Assembly (NCBI GenBank): GCA_036874045.1
Contig: CM072343.1
Coordinates: forward strand, 16,636,001 to 16,700,000
DNA: 64,000 nucleotides
Direction: 5' to 3'
Source of the DNA: Cymodocea nodosa
Lineage: Eukaryota > Streptophyta > Magnoliopsida > Alismatales > Cymodoceaceae
This document shows positions 21,855-34,931 of the stretch, in pieces (the first letter of the stretch is position 1; every line of letters starts with the position of its first letter). The position numbers and the translations under genes were made by a program. A model generated the notes under the pieces. It did no database searches, was not told where the DNA came from, and worked only from the letters and a program-made list of their open reading frames with translations.

Positions 21855-23685
21855 TGTTAGAACCCTTGTATTTTGATAATGCAAACATTCATATGAGAAG
21901 TTTATGTATTTCACAAGTTGGAGGATGAATAGATACAAATGAAAAAGTCAAAGCAACTTGCACCCAAATAGACTAGATGATTGTTGTACAAGAAATCCAA
22001 AAGATATCAAGTTATAAGTAGTTCATTCAAAGCTGAAAGATAAAGTCAGGAAGTTCAGTTAGTTCTTAGCTAAGTATCTGAAAGGTAGTTTAAAGCAATA
22101 AGAATTCTTTCGGAGAGATAGAAGGCTAACTATCCGAAATTAGAAGTCCTTTGGAAAGTTAGTAGGATAGTTGTTCAAATGATCAAAAGGTTAAGAAGTT
22201 AACTATCTAAAAATATTCTGAAATCGAAAAGTTAGGAAGGCTAACTATCCAAAACTTAAGTCATTCAATTACACACATGTAGAAATTCAATCGGAAGCTT
22301 AAAATGATTTTTGAAAAGTTAGGAAAGCTAACTATCCGAAAAATAGGAAGTTTTGGAAGGTTATAGATTTAGCTATCCGAAACTTAAGTCATTCAAATAT
22401 GCACGTGGAGAAAGTTAGAAATATTGAAAGTCAGCTATTCAAATTTTTGGTAAGTTAAAACAGGAAACTATCCGAAAATAAGACAGAATCGAAGAGTTAG
22501 AAAAACTAGCTATCTGAACTTAAGTTACTCAAATAAACACATGTAGAAATCAGAAAATAGTAGTCAGAAGCTTAGAAAGAGAATCAGAAGGTTACTATAG
22601 CTAACTATTTGAAAGTTGAAACGTTTCAATAAGTTAACAATTATAATTATTTGAACTTAAAGACACGTGAAGAACTTAAATACTCACATTACAAGCAGTC
22701 AGAAGTTTTTGAAAAGAGGCTTCGGAAGGTTTATAACATAACTATCTGAAAGAAGAGACTTTTCAGTGAGTTACATTTGTTAAATGTCCGAACTTAAGGC
22801 ACCTCACGTGCATGACTTAAAAGCTCACGTGACAAACTTAAGGAAATCATTTATCCATTGGAAAGTTACAGATTAGTCATTTGGATTTTCGGAAGGTTAT
22901 AATAGTTAACTATTCAAAAATCAAAGGAAATCGAAAGGTTACATAAAGGATAGTATACAAAACGATAACTTACCATATTTGGACCTAGCAATTCAGTAAG
23001 TACAGTAGAATCAATCTGTTGAAGAGAAAATATGATCGTTGAACTTACAAGTATAAATACAAATAGATCATTCAATATCAGGTAGAGCTAACAAGTGAGA
23101 TTACATATACAATCACATATAGAGTTCTAGTATACATTGCAGATCAACTACTATTATAGAAGAAAGTTCAATTCAGATTAAATGCAACAAAGAATAGATT
23201 GAAAGCTAGATTTACACAAAGATTCTTAAAGCTCTCCATGTGTTGAAAGTCTAATCCAAGAAGGATCATTTGGTTCGTGGCTTCAATCTGAAAGCTACAA
23301 GTTATTGATTTGAGTTTCAACTTGAAAACTCAAGAGGTTGGTGTACCGAAGTTTTTACTTAAAAACTTTTGAGTAGTTGGTTAGAGCTACGACTAGAAAA
23401 CTTAAGTGAATGGTTGGTTCTTACTTCGACCTGAAAGCAAGTGTATGTAAGTGTTGAAACACTTAATGAAGACCAAGTGAACCTTGGGGTTGGACTAGCC
23501 TAATTGGTGAACCACCTAAAAATTCTCATGTGTTTTATTTACATTTCTATTGTGCATAATTTACTTGCTTACTTAATATTTGTGCATATTGATTATTCAA
23601 TATAGTTAGTTAAAATAGAAAAAGTTTAAAATTATACATAGATCATCATTTACCCCCTCCTCTAGTGATCTATAAGATCTTGATA
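21855..23685 (+). repeat. 3' LTR of the Copia-like element
   Basis: This 1,831-bp LTR starts TGTTAGAACCCTTG and has TATAAATA at 23052-23059. It ends about CTTGATA, aligned with CTAACA of the 5' LTR, so the terminal CA is mutated. Repeated U3 units combine TAACTATCCGAA, CTTAAGTCA and CACGTG or a variant at roughly 120-bp spacing (22130-22830). Confidence 0.82.
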
Positions 23686-24545
23686 GTTTTCTCTTTATCT
23701 TCCAATGCTACTGGAATTTAGTTATATCCTAAATACCCATCTAGGAAATAAAACTATTCATGACTTGCTAATTTCTCTAGTATTTGATCTATAAATGGTA
23801 AAGGAAAATGATTTTTTCTAGTTACAGCATTTAACTTCCTATAATCTATACACACTCTCCAACCTGATCAGATTCTTAAGGGTATTAAGTCTTGACTTTC
23901 ATTCCTAATAACTGTTATCTTTGATTTCTTTGAAACTACATGAATTAGACTTACCCACGAGCTATCAAAAATCAGATATATAATATCATTATCTAACTAT
24001 TTTACTATTTCCTTCCTAACTACTTCTTTTAGGTTGAGATTTAATTTTCTTTTAGGTATTCTATCTAATTTAGCAGTTTCTTCCAAATATAAATGGTGTC
24101 GACAAATGATTGGACTTAACCTTTTTATATTAGTCATAGTCCATCCTATTGCTTCTTTATATTTCCTTACTACGTATTCTAATTCAAAAATTTGATCTTC
24201 ATTTAAATCTGATGCTATAATTATTGGACAAGTTCTTTCTACTTCTAGAAATCTATAGGTCAATTTAGGAGGTAATGATTTTAAATTTAGATGTTGACCA
24301 TTAGAAGCTAGAGCTCTTAATTTAACATTTTCGTCTATAACATTAAATTCCTCTTGATTTCCTTCTACTTCTATGTTTAAATTTTCACCTATATTTTTAC
24401 TTCTTTTGAAATCCTCAATCTCTAATTGCTTATTTAATTTTTCTTCAATTACATCTTCTAACATGTCTCCTTCATCCTCTAAAAAATTTATAGTATTCAA
24501 AGACATTTCTAAACATTCATCTCCTTCTGGTTTGAAGATATTCAA
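23686..24545 (-). pseudogene. Ty3 protease-RT spacer and RT fragment
   Basis: The ORF 23997-24545 starts MNIFKPEGDECLEMSLNTIN and matches the spacer between protease and RT of the 8-11 kb copy. It continues into RT with [11 protein letters not shown] and FLDGYLGYN until the Copia 3' LTR cuts it at 23686. It is truncated on both sides: on the right it joins an LTR piece at about 24546. Confidence 0.8.
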
Positions 24546-25505
24546 TGGGAAGTTTCTAGAGTCGAATCGATTCCAAGCAAACCGTGGTAACTAACAACTA
24601 TTATGGAGGAGTAATCGCATCATAGGAAGGAAATGCTTATTCACTAAGCATCAAATCATCTCTTAGAAGATGGTTAAAGCTTCTAACCTTGGTGTTGGGT
24701 TGGTGTTGATTTGCTAAAGAGGAGATTATCTTACAAAAGTCTAGATTTGTAATTCAATAGGGAGAGGAGATCTTGATAATAAGTGGTTAAGTTTTTAGAG
24801 ATATAATTGCATCGCATGTAGTGTTGGAAGTCTTTTATTTTCAATAGAGAGCTTTCCCCTCATTAATCGTGTACCTTAAGAAACATGCATATTTATGTTT
24901 ATATCACCATGTTTATTACGTTCTGTGTTTGTATTATGTGTTAGGAATTGTTAAATGTTGTGTTTATTTTATTTCAATCAGTATGAAATCATATGACTTT
25001 AATTTGAAACTAGTTAGTTTAAATCACTGAAATCATGTCTTGCCTATTTGCTATTTCAATTTATTTGGATGCTAAATTTACTCTTTATTAAATCAGATAT
25101 AAGTAGCAATCAAAGAGTGTTATCATGTTGTTTGCATTCTTTGGGATTGCTTAATAGATGGCCTTTGCAACAAACAATAGTGAGTGTAAGTCACAAATCT
25201 ACTAATTGAGTTATCTGTAACTCAACAATCATAGTCCATTGAGTTATCTATAATTCAATGAACTTAGCTCATTGAGTTAAGTACTAACTCAATTGAGTGA
25301 GAGGTTTTGTTAGTTAAATACCACTCATTCTAAAACAACCTAAAGTCTCATTTTAACACTTTTTCCCTATGGTTCAACCTATTTTTGTATACTTTTTATA
25401 ACTGACACTGTGTACCTACAATTAATTAAATGAATAGATTTATTAAATTTAAATCTAATTTAGAAATTGCTTGTTTACTTAGAAAAATTCATTTAAGCTT
25501 ACAAG
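24546..25505 (+). repeat. old Athila-family LTR fragment
   Basis: A diverged copy of the 3' half of the family LTR, aligned with about 14750-15720: TCGATTCCAAGC, GAGGAGTAATCGCATC, the GAGTTA/TAACTC hairpins (25200-25300) and CTTGTTTACTTAGAA. Divergence is clearly higher than among the other copies. Confidence 0.7.
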
Positions 25506-27570
25506 ATAGTGGACAACATCAGAAAGATGACTTCATCGATGAATTTGTAAATTTAAATATTTAAATGTAATTATGTATATTAAATGTAAAAATATTTGAT
25601 GTAATTACAAAAATAATGTATTTTTAATTTGAATTTAGAAATAAAATAATTATTTTAACTTTATGACTTGTGTTTGAATGTGTTTATGGATGAATCATGA
25701 ATAGTGAGTTGATGATGTCTTAATATTGATATTAATGTGATGAATCATGAATGTTGACTTATGTTTAATGTTCATATATTTATAAATAAAATAATGTGTT
25801 TAAGTGATGAGTAACTAATTATTAGATAGCGTTGTATTTTTTTAATTTAAAATAAAAAATAAATATAAAAAAGTAAAAAACTTTGGTTGGACCCTTTGGT
25901 CAAATTGAAATAAAAATAAATAAAAACTTTGGTCAAATCCGATCAAAGTTTAAAAAAAAAAAGACTTTTATTTGACCAAATTCTAACTAAGATAAATTTA
26001 GTTGGATAGAAGTTTTTGATTTTTTTTTAACCTTTTTTTAAAACTCAATAAGATCAAAGTTGACCAATAGAAGTTAAAATTCAATTAGATTGAAGTTTTT
26101 TATTTTTAAAATTTTGTTACTTCAATTCAACTGAGTTAGACCGAAATTTTTTATTTTTATTTTTTTTCTTTGGTTCAATCAAAGTTTTTGATTTTTTTTT
26201 AAATTTTAAATTTATTTTTTGATTTTAAATAAAAAATTACATATTACATATTTTAAAAAATTATAAAAACAAACTTACAAGCTTGCCATAGGCTTGACTC
26301 GTATGGGCTCAAGCTATGAGTCTAGTTAAGCTGTCTCGAAAAAAATTCTAATTGGACCAAGCTATTCTTAAAAAGATAAATTTTTTTTCAAATCGATCTG
26401 TAATCTGAATAGGCTGATACTCTTTGAACGGATCCGACCCAATACTACCTATTGACATCTTTAGGAGGGAGAAAGTGTACGGAACAACTCTTTTTTTTTT
26501 TTTTTTTTAAATCATCGCTGTAATTTGATGTTATTTTTAAAGAAGTATGATATATATATATTTTTCTGTCACCGTTATAATCTGCTCTCTTCTAAGGAAG
26601 AGTGAGCTGAGTGTTGTCTTCTTCTTTTTTTCTACACTAACTACCGTAAATTGTTTCTTTCCAAGAGGTGTGCGGTGATGTGTTTTTATTATTATTTTAT
26701 ATTAAGGTCGTAATCGAAGACACACCTATTTTTCCTCCTTCCAGCGGCAGAAATGTGCGGCGATGGACAAAAGAAGACGCTTGAAGGCTGAGGCGGCATG
26801 CGGTGGAGAAAAATCAGTGTACACACTTGGGAGGAGCTTCCAACTTTCTTCGTCAGTCAGTCGGTCAGAGATCTTCTTCTATTTTTTTTTCGGAGATCAA
26901 TGGCTGACGAAATAATTTTCATTCACCGAAAACCCCTTTTTATAATATTCGACGGATCGGAGAAGAGCAGCGGTACGTCATGGAAGAGGACGCAACGTAC
27001 GAGGGATCGTGAGATCGTGCACCGACGTGCACAATCGTGGTGATCATGGCCACACGAAACCTTCGGCACGTTCTCGAAGCTTCACCATTCACGTTTCATT
27101 TTTTTTTTGCTTTTTTTTTTTGTTTTTTTTGTTGTTTTTTTTCATTCATTTTAATCATATTTTTTTATTATTCAACGCATCGTCATTTTTGTTTTCCTTT
27201 TGTTTCTTTATATATATATTTATTTGTTTTTGTCCATTCTTCCTCTTTTGTATTATTATTATTATTATTATTTTATTATATTTTTCCTTATATATATATA
27301 TTATATAATATATAATTTTACCATCAGTAATCATGAAATAATAGATATAAAGCAAATGATACAAATTTTGGACAATATTTTTTTTTTCTTTTCATCTAAT
27401 TCAACAAAAAGGTTGTTTGTGCATCTATAAAATTTATTTCTTTAGTAAATCTTGGAATTTATTTTTCAAATTTAAATTGTCAAAAATTAAATTCTATTTA
27501 ACTCATAATCCTCCATTTTATGTCTTCCACTCATTTGTTTGACTTTTGTAAGAGACTACGATGAGATTAT
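25506..27570. other. intergenic, AT-rich; small GC-richer island at 26735-27085
   Basis: Mostly poly(A/T) and degenerate CTTTGGTCAAA-type repeats (25870-26200). The island has short open frames (26798-27043, MRWRKISVHTWEELP) that I do not recognise, with no clear splice partners. It is followed by T-rich runs and ATT/AT microsatellites (27110-27310). No supportable gene. Confidence 0.4.
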
Positions 27571-27571
27571 T

Positions 27572-27731
27572 GGAGAGAGAGAGAGAGAGAGAGGGAGCGA
27601 GGAGAAGTAAGAGAGAGGGAGAGAGGGAGAGAGAGGGAGAGAGGGAGAGAGGGAGAGAGAGAGAGAGAGAGGGAGGGAGGAGAAGTAAGAGAGAGGGAGA
27701 GAGAGAGAGAGATAGAGAGGTAGAGAGAGAG
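27572..27731. repeat. (GA)n microsatellite with a GGGA-rich higher pattern
   Basis: About 160 bp of GAGAGA, interrupted by GAGGAGAAGTAAGAGAGAG that occurs twice. The open frames on both strands here are low-complexity artefacts. Confidence 0.92.
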
Positions 27732-27960
27732 TTCTCTTTCATTAATTTAATTTATTACTTAAAAAATTCATTAATATGTGATTTGTGTACTTGAAATTTG
27801 ATAGAATTGAAAATTTTTTATGTACAATTTAAAATTCAAATTCATTAAGAAAATAAATTTCAAACATGTGTAAAGATTAGGAAAATGAATTCTCAACCTC
27901 AACCTAAAAGGTTGAAATTCAATTTCCTTACCATTCTCCTCATGCCCGTTTGTCATCACT

Positions 27961-28159
27961 CCTCCATCATCGCTTGTCTGTTGCACTCATCTCCTCATGG
28001 TCTGCCACCACTTATCTGTTGCGCTCGTCTCCTCACGGTCCACCATTGCTTGTCCATTATGCTCATCTCCTTATGGTCGCTCATCTCCTTGCAGTTCACC
28101 ACCACTTGTCCAATATGCTCGTCTCCTCATAGTTCGCCACTGTTTGTCCACTATGCTTG
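27961..28159. repeat. 38-bp tandem repeat, about five and a half units
   Basis: Units start at 27961 (partial), 27993, 28031, 28069 (18-nt partial), 28087 and 28125. Each full unit is 38 bp and begins CCT(C/T)A or CCTTG; most end in (A/G)TGCTCRTCT. A 120-codon open frame (27885-28247) runs through it and looks repeat-driven, since 38 is not a multiple of three. Confidence 0.75.
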
Positions 28160-30790
28160 TTTATCGTTGCTTGCTCATCTATCAGAGTCGTCCACCTACA
28201 CTCAAAATCTAACGCAAGTCAAACCACTACTTGTTAGAGCCACTTGAGTCTCTCGAAATCTAACATTCATTTGCATGCCTTTGCCTGAAACCCTGCGCAA
28301 GTTACCCGACACTCCTCCACAAGGTAAAATATTATTTTACAAAACAATGTTGCAACAGGAGAAAGAGTACATATAGGAGAACCCACTCTCATTACAGAGA
28401 AATAATGTTCTTGTTCTTAAGAAGCTAATCACTTTGGCAATCAAGAAGTTGGTAGATTATGCTGAAATAGTTCTACATACGTACGAGAAAACAAAACCTT
28501 CCTTGTATAGGGTTAAACCCATATAAGTCAATTGCTTTTGAGTTGAACTTTCACTATAACTAGGGTCAATCACATTCATTCAATAACAAACAAACATGAA
28601 TAATGATCAATCATGCTAACCATTCAGTAACAAATAGGCACAAATAATCAATTATGTTCAATTTTATCATATACATAAATACTTAAATTTTAATTTTTGT
28701 TAAATTCTTAAACATGTATAAATACCTAAATTAAATTTAAATTTTGAATGCACAAATAGACATTAAAAATCAATTCTATCATGTGTACAAACACTTGAAT
28801 TTTAATTTATATTAAATTCCTAGATGTACACAAATACTTAAATTTTAAATTCTTTTGGTTAAATTTTATAGAATTTAAATTTTAATTACATAAACCTCCC
28901 TTAAATGTTTAAAATGTAATTGTATTAAATATTAAAGTGGATCATTGCACACTAGATTTCAAGGAAAGGAAAGAAAAGAAAAGTTATAACTTTCCGTTTT
29001 ATACGTATTAATGTGCATGAGAAATGATAGAAGGAAAATTTTTCTGAATCTGTCGAACCTTTTTTCTACTTTGAAGATTCCCAAAATCCTAGTTTCCACC
29101 CAAACCCACCTTCAGCGCTCTTGCCACAGTCTCTAGCATCGAGCATCAAAACCTGCATGCAGTCCGTGCACAACTTACGACGACCTCCAGCGTCGAGTCT
29201 GTGCGTTGAGCATCGGAATCTCCAGCGCATGCATAACTCGTGATCTCTAGTGCCCAATTCGTCACCCGAGGTCCTTCACGCCCAACACCCACGCATCCTT
29301 CATGCAGATCGTTGCACGTCCTTCACGTGCACTCCTAGTTTGTGCGCTCAACCTAGCTCGTCGTTCGTAGATCATAGACTACTACTTGCCGGTCGCCACT
29401 TGTCAGTCATGCCTTCCCTTTCTCTAGTTTGGTAGCAAATTGCAGACCTCTACATCAGCTCATTTTAGGTTTGTGCAATTGGCCCTTCTTGATTTCTTTC
29501 TTTGTTCTTTCTAAATGCGTATACTTTTTTTTTTTCATATCTCATCCATGTGTATACTTGTGTTAGAGGTAAACTAATCCTTTCTTGTGTTTGAGGTTGT
29601 CTTTCTAGTCATTGCGATTAAAGTCCATGGAACTTCTTTCATCGTCCATGTTTCTAAAAATGTGAAATACCATGTAACATGTACAATTATTAATACATCA
29701 ATGTGAAGATATTCATTACATATGGAAGCTTTTGCAAAAAACATTGCAACTTTTCCAACAAATGTAACCTGTGAACAAGTTTTCTATTTGAAATCAATGA
29801 CAAAGATGGAAGAATGACAGAAACCAATTCATATATTGAGGAGCATATATAAATGTTGATCACAATTGCAAACACTACACATTTATAATTATGTATAAAC
29901 AATTGCATCTATTGATAGCGACCTTCTGAAATAAATTAATTCTTGCATGTAAAAGAATGTTCGTTTAAAAAAAATTTATATCATTTTGTATGACTATTTT
30001 GCTTATTGGATGAATGCCATGAATTAAGTTGTCTTATTGTGTTAGTGTGCATCCATTCCATGTGAGATTTTCAAATCAAAAGATACTGTAGTCATGGTAG
30101 CATGAGCATATATGCTATAATGAAAATGTTAAAGGACTACTGCTTGTTATGAAAACCTAGAAATTTTTCTACATATATGAGCATATGATTGTGGCAACAT
30201 GTACCTGCATTCTAGCAATGCAATATGTGAAATGTGATGTACTTATAAATTTAACAATGTAACCCAAAAGATGAATTGATTTAAATCATAAAGTAATAGC
30301 TAGGTTAGAGTTTCATGTTTTAAATTTGCATCCTCATGTTTTTTCATCTATTCAAGCACTCTTTCTGCATAATGCAATTTCTACCATATAAGTTTCCATA
30401 TGTCAGTTGCATATACATGTTTGTTTGCTATTTAATGCAAACTTTAAAATTTCTGAATAAAGTATACTTCATGGTATGGTAAAACTAGTTGAATTTAACT
30501 TTATCTTCCAATTCTATAAACCATGGTTATGCTAAAACTAGTTAAGTTTAAAAGCATTATTGATATGAGCTTCAACTTACTAGAAGTTGATTTTCAACCT
30601 ATATTTCCTCCATTTTCATGAGTCCATTGCATTTGATTTACATTGCAATAGAAGACATTCAGTATATGTTTTATTTATTTGGTTATATATATTGTCCATT
30701 TATGAATGATATTATTATTGTTTTGTTATTGTATATGTTTTGACAACTTCTAAATAAATGTAGCTATTTGTCAAAATCCTCCTTGTGTAG
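28160..30790. other. intergenic; degenerate AT repeats and a GC-richer stretch
   Basis: 28650-28880 has about four degenerate copies of a CATGTRYAAATACTTRAATTTTAA unit. 29060-29440 is C-rich with repeated CCAGCGTCGAG-like words and short unrecognised frames. The rest shows nothing. Confidence 0.35.
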
Positions 30791-30793
30791 AAT

Positions 30794-31740
30794 ATGACTA
30801 CTCTTGATAAGGAAAAGAGTTGTGGAGATTAAAGTTATATAAGTTGGAATCCTAAAGCAAATGTATATTTCTTAAATATTTTGATAGAAGTATTAAATGA
30901 AGGAAACAAAAAAATTCATGATAGGAAAATAAAAGTTAGCACTTGGGATAAAGTAATAGAAAAATAAAACATTAGAAGAAACACAAGTATCGTGGAGAAA
31001 GTTACTTAAAGATTTAGTGACAAATGTATCATAATTATTTAAAAATTATCAATCAAAGTAGATGAGATTGAAATTTCATACAATGTTATACTAACATAGA
31101 TGATGAGATATGAAAAGAGTTCATTAATGTTAGTTTGCTTATGACTTACTTGAAACATATTATAATCTTTACCTTTTTCCATTTTGATTACATTATTTTT
31201 TTTATAGGTACATTTAGAGTGTGAAAGTTGCAAAGTAAAACTATGTTTGATTTATAAGTAATTGCAACTAATTTTTAAAGGTAATATGGTAAGATAGTTA
31301 GATGATGTAGGGGTTGTATTGAACACTCAAGATGTAGATGTGAACATTATAGACAACACTTAGGAAACAATGGACATTCATTATAGACAACACTTAGGAA
31401 ACAATGGACATCATTTTGATTTGCTACTTTCATTAGGAGGAAGTACAAGAATCCCAACCTCAATTGAGAAGAGAAAAAAGTGAGTACGGCCTCATATAGT
31501 GTCCCATCAAATTATAGAAGAATCTTTTAAAGATGCATAAAAAACTATTATGCATATGTGTAAAATAGATTAAGAAAATCAAACTAAATGTAATGAATAA
31601 TTCAAAGAAATGGTTGGAGCACAAAATAGAATGATTGATGCACAATACAAAATGGTTGATGTATAATATAAAATAGAATGGTTGATGTATAAAATAGGAT
31701 AGCTGATGTTCAACAACAAAAGATGGTGTATACCTTGAAG
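30794..31740 (+). pseudogene. decayed Myb/SANT-like gene (copy 1)
   Basis: Begins MTTLDKEKSCGD, stop, SYISWNPKANVYFLNILIEVL, then GNKKIHDRKIKVSTWDKVIEK. This resembles the Myb/SANT-like domain of plant proteins related to PIF/Harbinger ORF1 or L10-interacting MYB genes. Further readable pieces (VGVVLNTQDVDVNIID, IEESFKDA, FKEMVGAQNRMIDAQ) are separated by stops and a possible intron (about 31060-31210). A part near 32110-32220 (MNPSKMFAAMVDNALMFLEK) may be another exon. No intact frame; identity is tentative. Confidence 0.45.
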
Positions 31741-32399
31741 TCTAAATACTATTTAAATGATGCTATTGTAGCGTTACTTAAGATTGAAGGTCTTTCTACA
31801 ACTAAACAATATTAAGCTATTGAGTTATTCCAAAAGCTAAAATTATGTAAATTATTCTTAACTCTACTAAAAGAAATGCACTATGGATGCTAAGGTTTAG
31901 AATGGGAGCATGTAGTTAGAATGGATGAAATCTTTATGGAATTCTACCTTTTTGTTTGGAATTGAATTCTATTTGTGGAATCTTTATGAAGTCTTTATGA
32001 ATTCTATTTGTGGAATCTTTATGAAGTATATTTGTGGAATGACTTTTATATATTAAAATGTGAAATGACTTCTACTTTTCTTAATTTTCTTATTACTTTG
32101 TAGGTGACGATGAATCCTAGTAAGATGTTTGCTGCCATGGTTGATAATGCTTTGATGTTCCTTGAAAAAGATGAAGAAAAGGTTAGAAGAAGGCGAAGAC
32201 ATTTACTTGCTTCGTAGAATATTTTAGCAATGATGGCAAGTATGTCACCATTACTTTACAATAACACATGTTGTATTTATAGTAAAAAATGTGCATATTA
32301 TATCAAAAGATTATTATATCTAATACAACAAGATTAAACTTATAATTGTCAAAAGATTTATAAAATGAGTCAAAGTATTTTTATTACTTTTTTTAACTT

Positions 32400-33012
32400 A
32401 ATGAGAAGGGAAGGAGTTATACTAGCGTAGATGACGAGAAGTTCATTAATGTTAATTTGCTTATGACTTACTTGAATCATATTATACTCTTTAACTTTTT
32501 TCACTCTGACTTCATTGCTCTTTTTATAGGCATATCTAGAGTATGAAAGTTGCAAAGGAAAACTATGCTTGATTTATGAGTAATTGCAACTAATTTTTGA
32601 AGGTAGTATGACTATTGGATTTATGGTAGATAGAATGATGATGTAGAGGTTGTACTGAACACTCAGGATGTGTATGTGAATATTGTAGATAATATTTAGG
32701 AAACATTGGACATCAATTCTAATTTGCCACCTTCAAGGAAACAATGGACATCAATTCTAATTTGCCACCTTCAACAGGAGGAAGTTCAAGAATCTCAATT
32801 GAAAAGACGAAAAATCGAGCATGACCTCATGTAGTGTCCCATCAAATTATAGTAGAATCTTTTCAAAGATGCATCAAAAGTTATTATGCATATATGTGAA
32901 ATAGATTAGGAAAACCAAGCTACATGTAATGAATAATTCAAAGAGATGGTTTGGAGCGCAAAACAAAATTGTTGATGTACAAAATAGAATAGCTAATATG
33001 CAACAAGAGATG
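32400..33012 (+). pseudogene. second copy of the 3' part of the Myb/SANT-like gene
   Basis: Direct repeat of about 31080-31730: the same intron-like CTTATGACTTACTTGAA(A/T)CATATTATA region, then GTTGTACTGAACACTCAGGATG and the AATCTTTTCAAAGATGCAT tail. It lacks the Myb/SANT part. It stops at about 33012, where an LTR fragment begins. Confidence 0.55.
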
Positions 33013-33800
33013 GTTAATCATCACTCTTTCATTATCTTTGAATTTTTTTGATCTATTTGAATTTTGATTTTTAAACTACACGTTCACTATGTCTTTTGAC
33101 TTTGGTCAACTTCAAACTCTCATGACATTTCTTGTTATGTTGTTCATATAATAACAAAATTTTTCTAACAAAGCTAACTTTTGTAAAATTTACTAGATAA
33201 CCTAGAATAATAATCATAAAATAATAATAAAGTTTTACGAGAAATATAACGTTTACATTCATGGAATTTGTTCAAACATAATGAACTTATTATATTACAT
33301 TTGGACTAGTTGCCATTTTAATCCAATAGCACCCATGCGCATAAAAGTTAAACACAACGAACTTATTTCGTTAAGTTTACGTAAAATCTAAAAACACATT
33401 TCTATGTGTACAAAGTTTAAACACAATAAACTTACTTCATTGAGTTTACATAAACAGTATGAAGACATATAAGTGCATAAAAGATAAACACAATAGACTA
33501 ACTTTATTGAGTTTACATAAATATTACGAACATCTCATGGAGTTTAAAATCTAAATACAACAAACTAATATTGTTGGATTTATATGAATACCACAAACTT
33601 CTCGTGAATGCTATAAGTCTAAACATAATAAACTAATTTCATTAGGTTTACATAACCCTTACAAACTTATTCTATTGGATTTGCACTTGTGAAAATATTT
33701 TTTATACAATTTTAATCATACATACTTAAAGTTTAGTTTCAAGTCTTATAAATATAAAATAATCATCATCATCAAAACATAAGATCCTGTATAAGGACCT
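33013..33800 (-). repeat. LTR fragment with ~70-bp internal tandem repeats
   Basis: The inverted homologue of 44537-45330. It holds about six degenerate ~70-bp units (AAACACAATAAACTTACTTCATTGAG-type, 33340-33690), then the AT-rich end CATCATCATCAAAACATAAGATC that corresponds to the LTR start at 44537. Only the first ~800 bp of the LTR are present. Confidence 0.65.
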
Positions 33801-34382
33801 TCATCTTCAACACTAAGTCAAATTCAGAATGATCCAAATGTGTATCCATATTTTAAGGTACATATTTATAAGTGTATTTTCCTTGCTTTTTAGGTTATTT
33901 TTAACAATATTCAATTTATTTAATATTTACAAGATTGCATTGATCCTATTGATGATACACATATTAAAGCAATCATTTATGGAGAAGAAACAACATGATT
34001 TAGGAATAAGAAATGTGAATTATTTCAAAATGTTATGATGACATGTAATTTTGATAAGAAATTTACATATATTTTAAGTATTTAGGAATGATTAGCAGTT
34101 GATGCGTGTGTCTTTCAAGACACAATAAGTAGACTTAATGACTTTCAAATTGTACTAAGTAAATGCCTTAAGTATATTTAGAAGTTATAATTACGTTAGC
34201 ACACTAATATTTATTTATATGTAGGTAACTTTTACTTGGTAGATGTTAGATATCCAAATTAATTAGAATTTCTTTATTCATTTCGAGGTGTGCAATATCA
34301 TTGATTTAATTATATTAATAATAAACTTTCTAGTAATGTTGTAGAAAACTTCAACTATAGACATTCACAGTTAAAAATAATG

Positions 34383-34926
34383 TGTTGTGATAGTCTTCAA
34401 AGTGTAGAAAGTGATAGTTGAAGTTAGTGGCAAAAAGTTAGGACTTCAGCTAAAGTGTGTAAAAGTGTTCACCTAGAAACCAACTCTCTAGTTGTAAACC
34501 AAGGAGTTTGACTTACCAGTTGGCTAGTGAGTGCAGCTAAGGGAACTTCCAAAAGTACATGTTGGAACCTAGTTACTATCCAATGGAAGATTAAGGTAAA
34601 TTTGTAATTATTGAAACTAGGCTTTGTAGCTTGCCTTATAAATAGAGTTAAATATGCACAAAAATTGCACACGTTGAAATAAGCATTGCAAGAGCTTCAA
34701 CACCTATGGACGTAGGTAGTTGTCGAACTACATTAAATCTTGTGTGTTCTTTTTCTCCTTCATTTTCTTCTTCTTCTTCTTCCTAGCTCAATTAGTCAAG
34801 AGAGAGAGTTCTTTGTGTAGTAACAAGTTGCAGTTCCTTAATTGACAAACACCAATTGAGACATCGAAGATAGAGGAGAGTAAGGTGACTAGAGGAAAAG
34901 CAAAAACTGTTATTTTCTTCTCAACA
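34383..34926 (+). mobile_element. small solo LTR (Copia-type look)
   Basis: 544 bp from TGTTGTGATAGTC to TTCTCAACA, with near-identical flanks TAATG (34378-34382) and TAGTG (34927-34931). TATAAATAG lies at 34637-34645. An ACGTAGGTAGTTGTCGAACTAC segment follows, typical of the region after the start site in plant Copia LTRs. No PBS follows, hence solo. Confidence 0.6.
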
Positions 34927-34931
34927 TAGTG

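Larger units (their letters stand above)
17306..23685 (+). mobile_element. Copia-like LTR retrotransposon, gag only, non-autonomous
   Basis: Two direct repeats (17306-18849 and 21855-23685) frame an internal region with an initiator-tRNA-Met PBS, a decayed gag, about 1.4 kb without pol coding, and a purine tract before the 3' LTR. The 5' LTR lacks its first ~230 bp, because an Athila LTR tip abuts it at 17305. The 3' LTR ends within or next to Ty3 RT sequence (23686 on). No integrase, RT or RNase H motif is visible, so any movement depended on a relative. Confidence 0.8.

Noticed and set aside
27518..27794. Open frames on both strands through the GA microsatellite
   Set aside because: Low-complexity Arg/Glu or Ser/Leu translation of a simple repeat, no start context or homology.
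27885..28247. 120-codon open frame
   Set aside because: Two thirds of it is the 38-bp tandem repeat read in shifting frames; no recognised domain.
31039..32555. Two similar minus-strand frames of ~60 codons (31039-31233 and 32370-32555)
   Set aside because: They are antisense to the duplicated Myb/SANT-like pseudogene and resemble each other because of that duplication.
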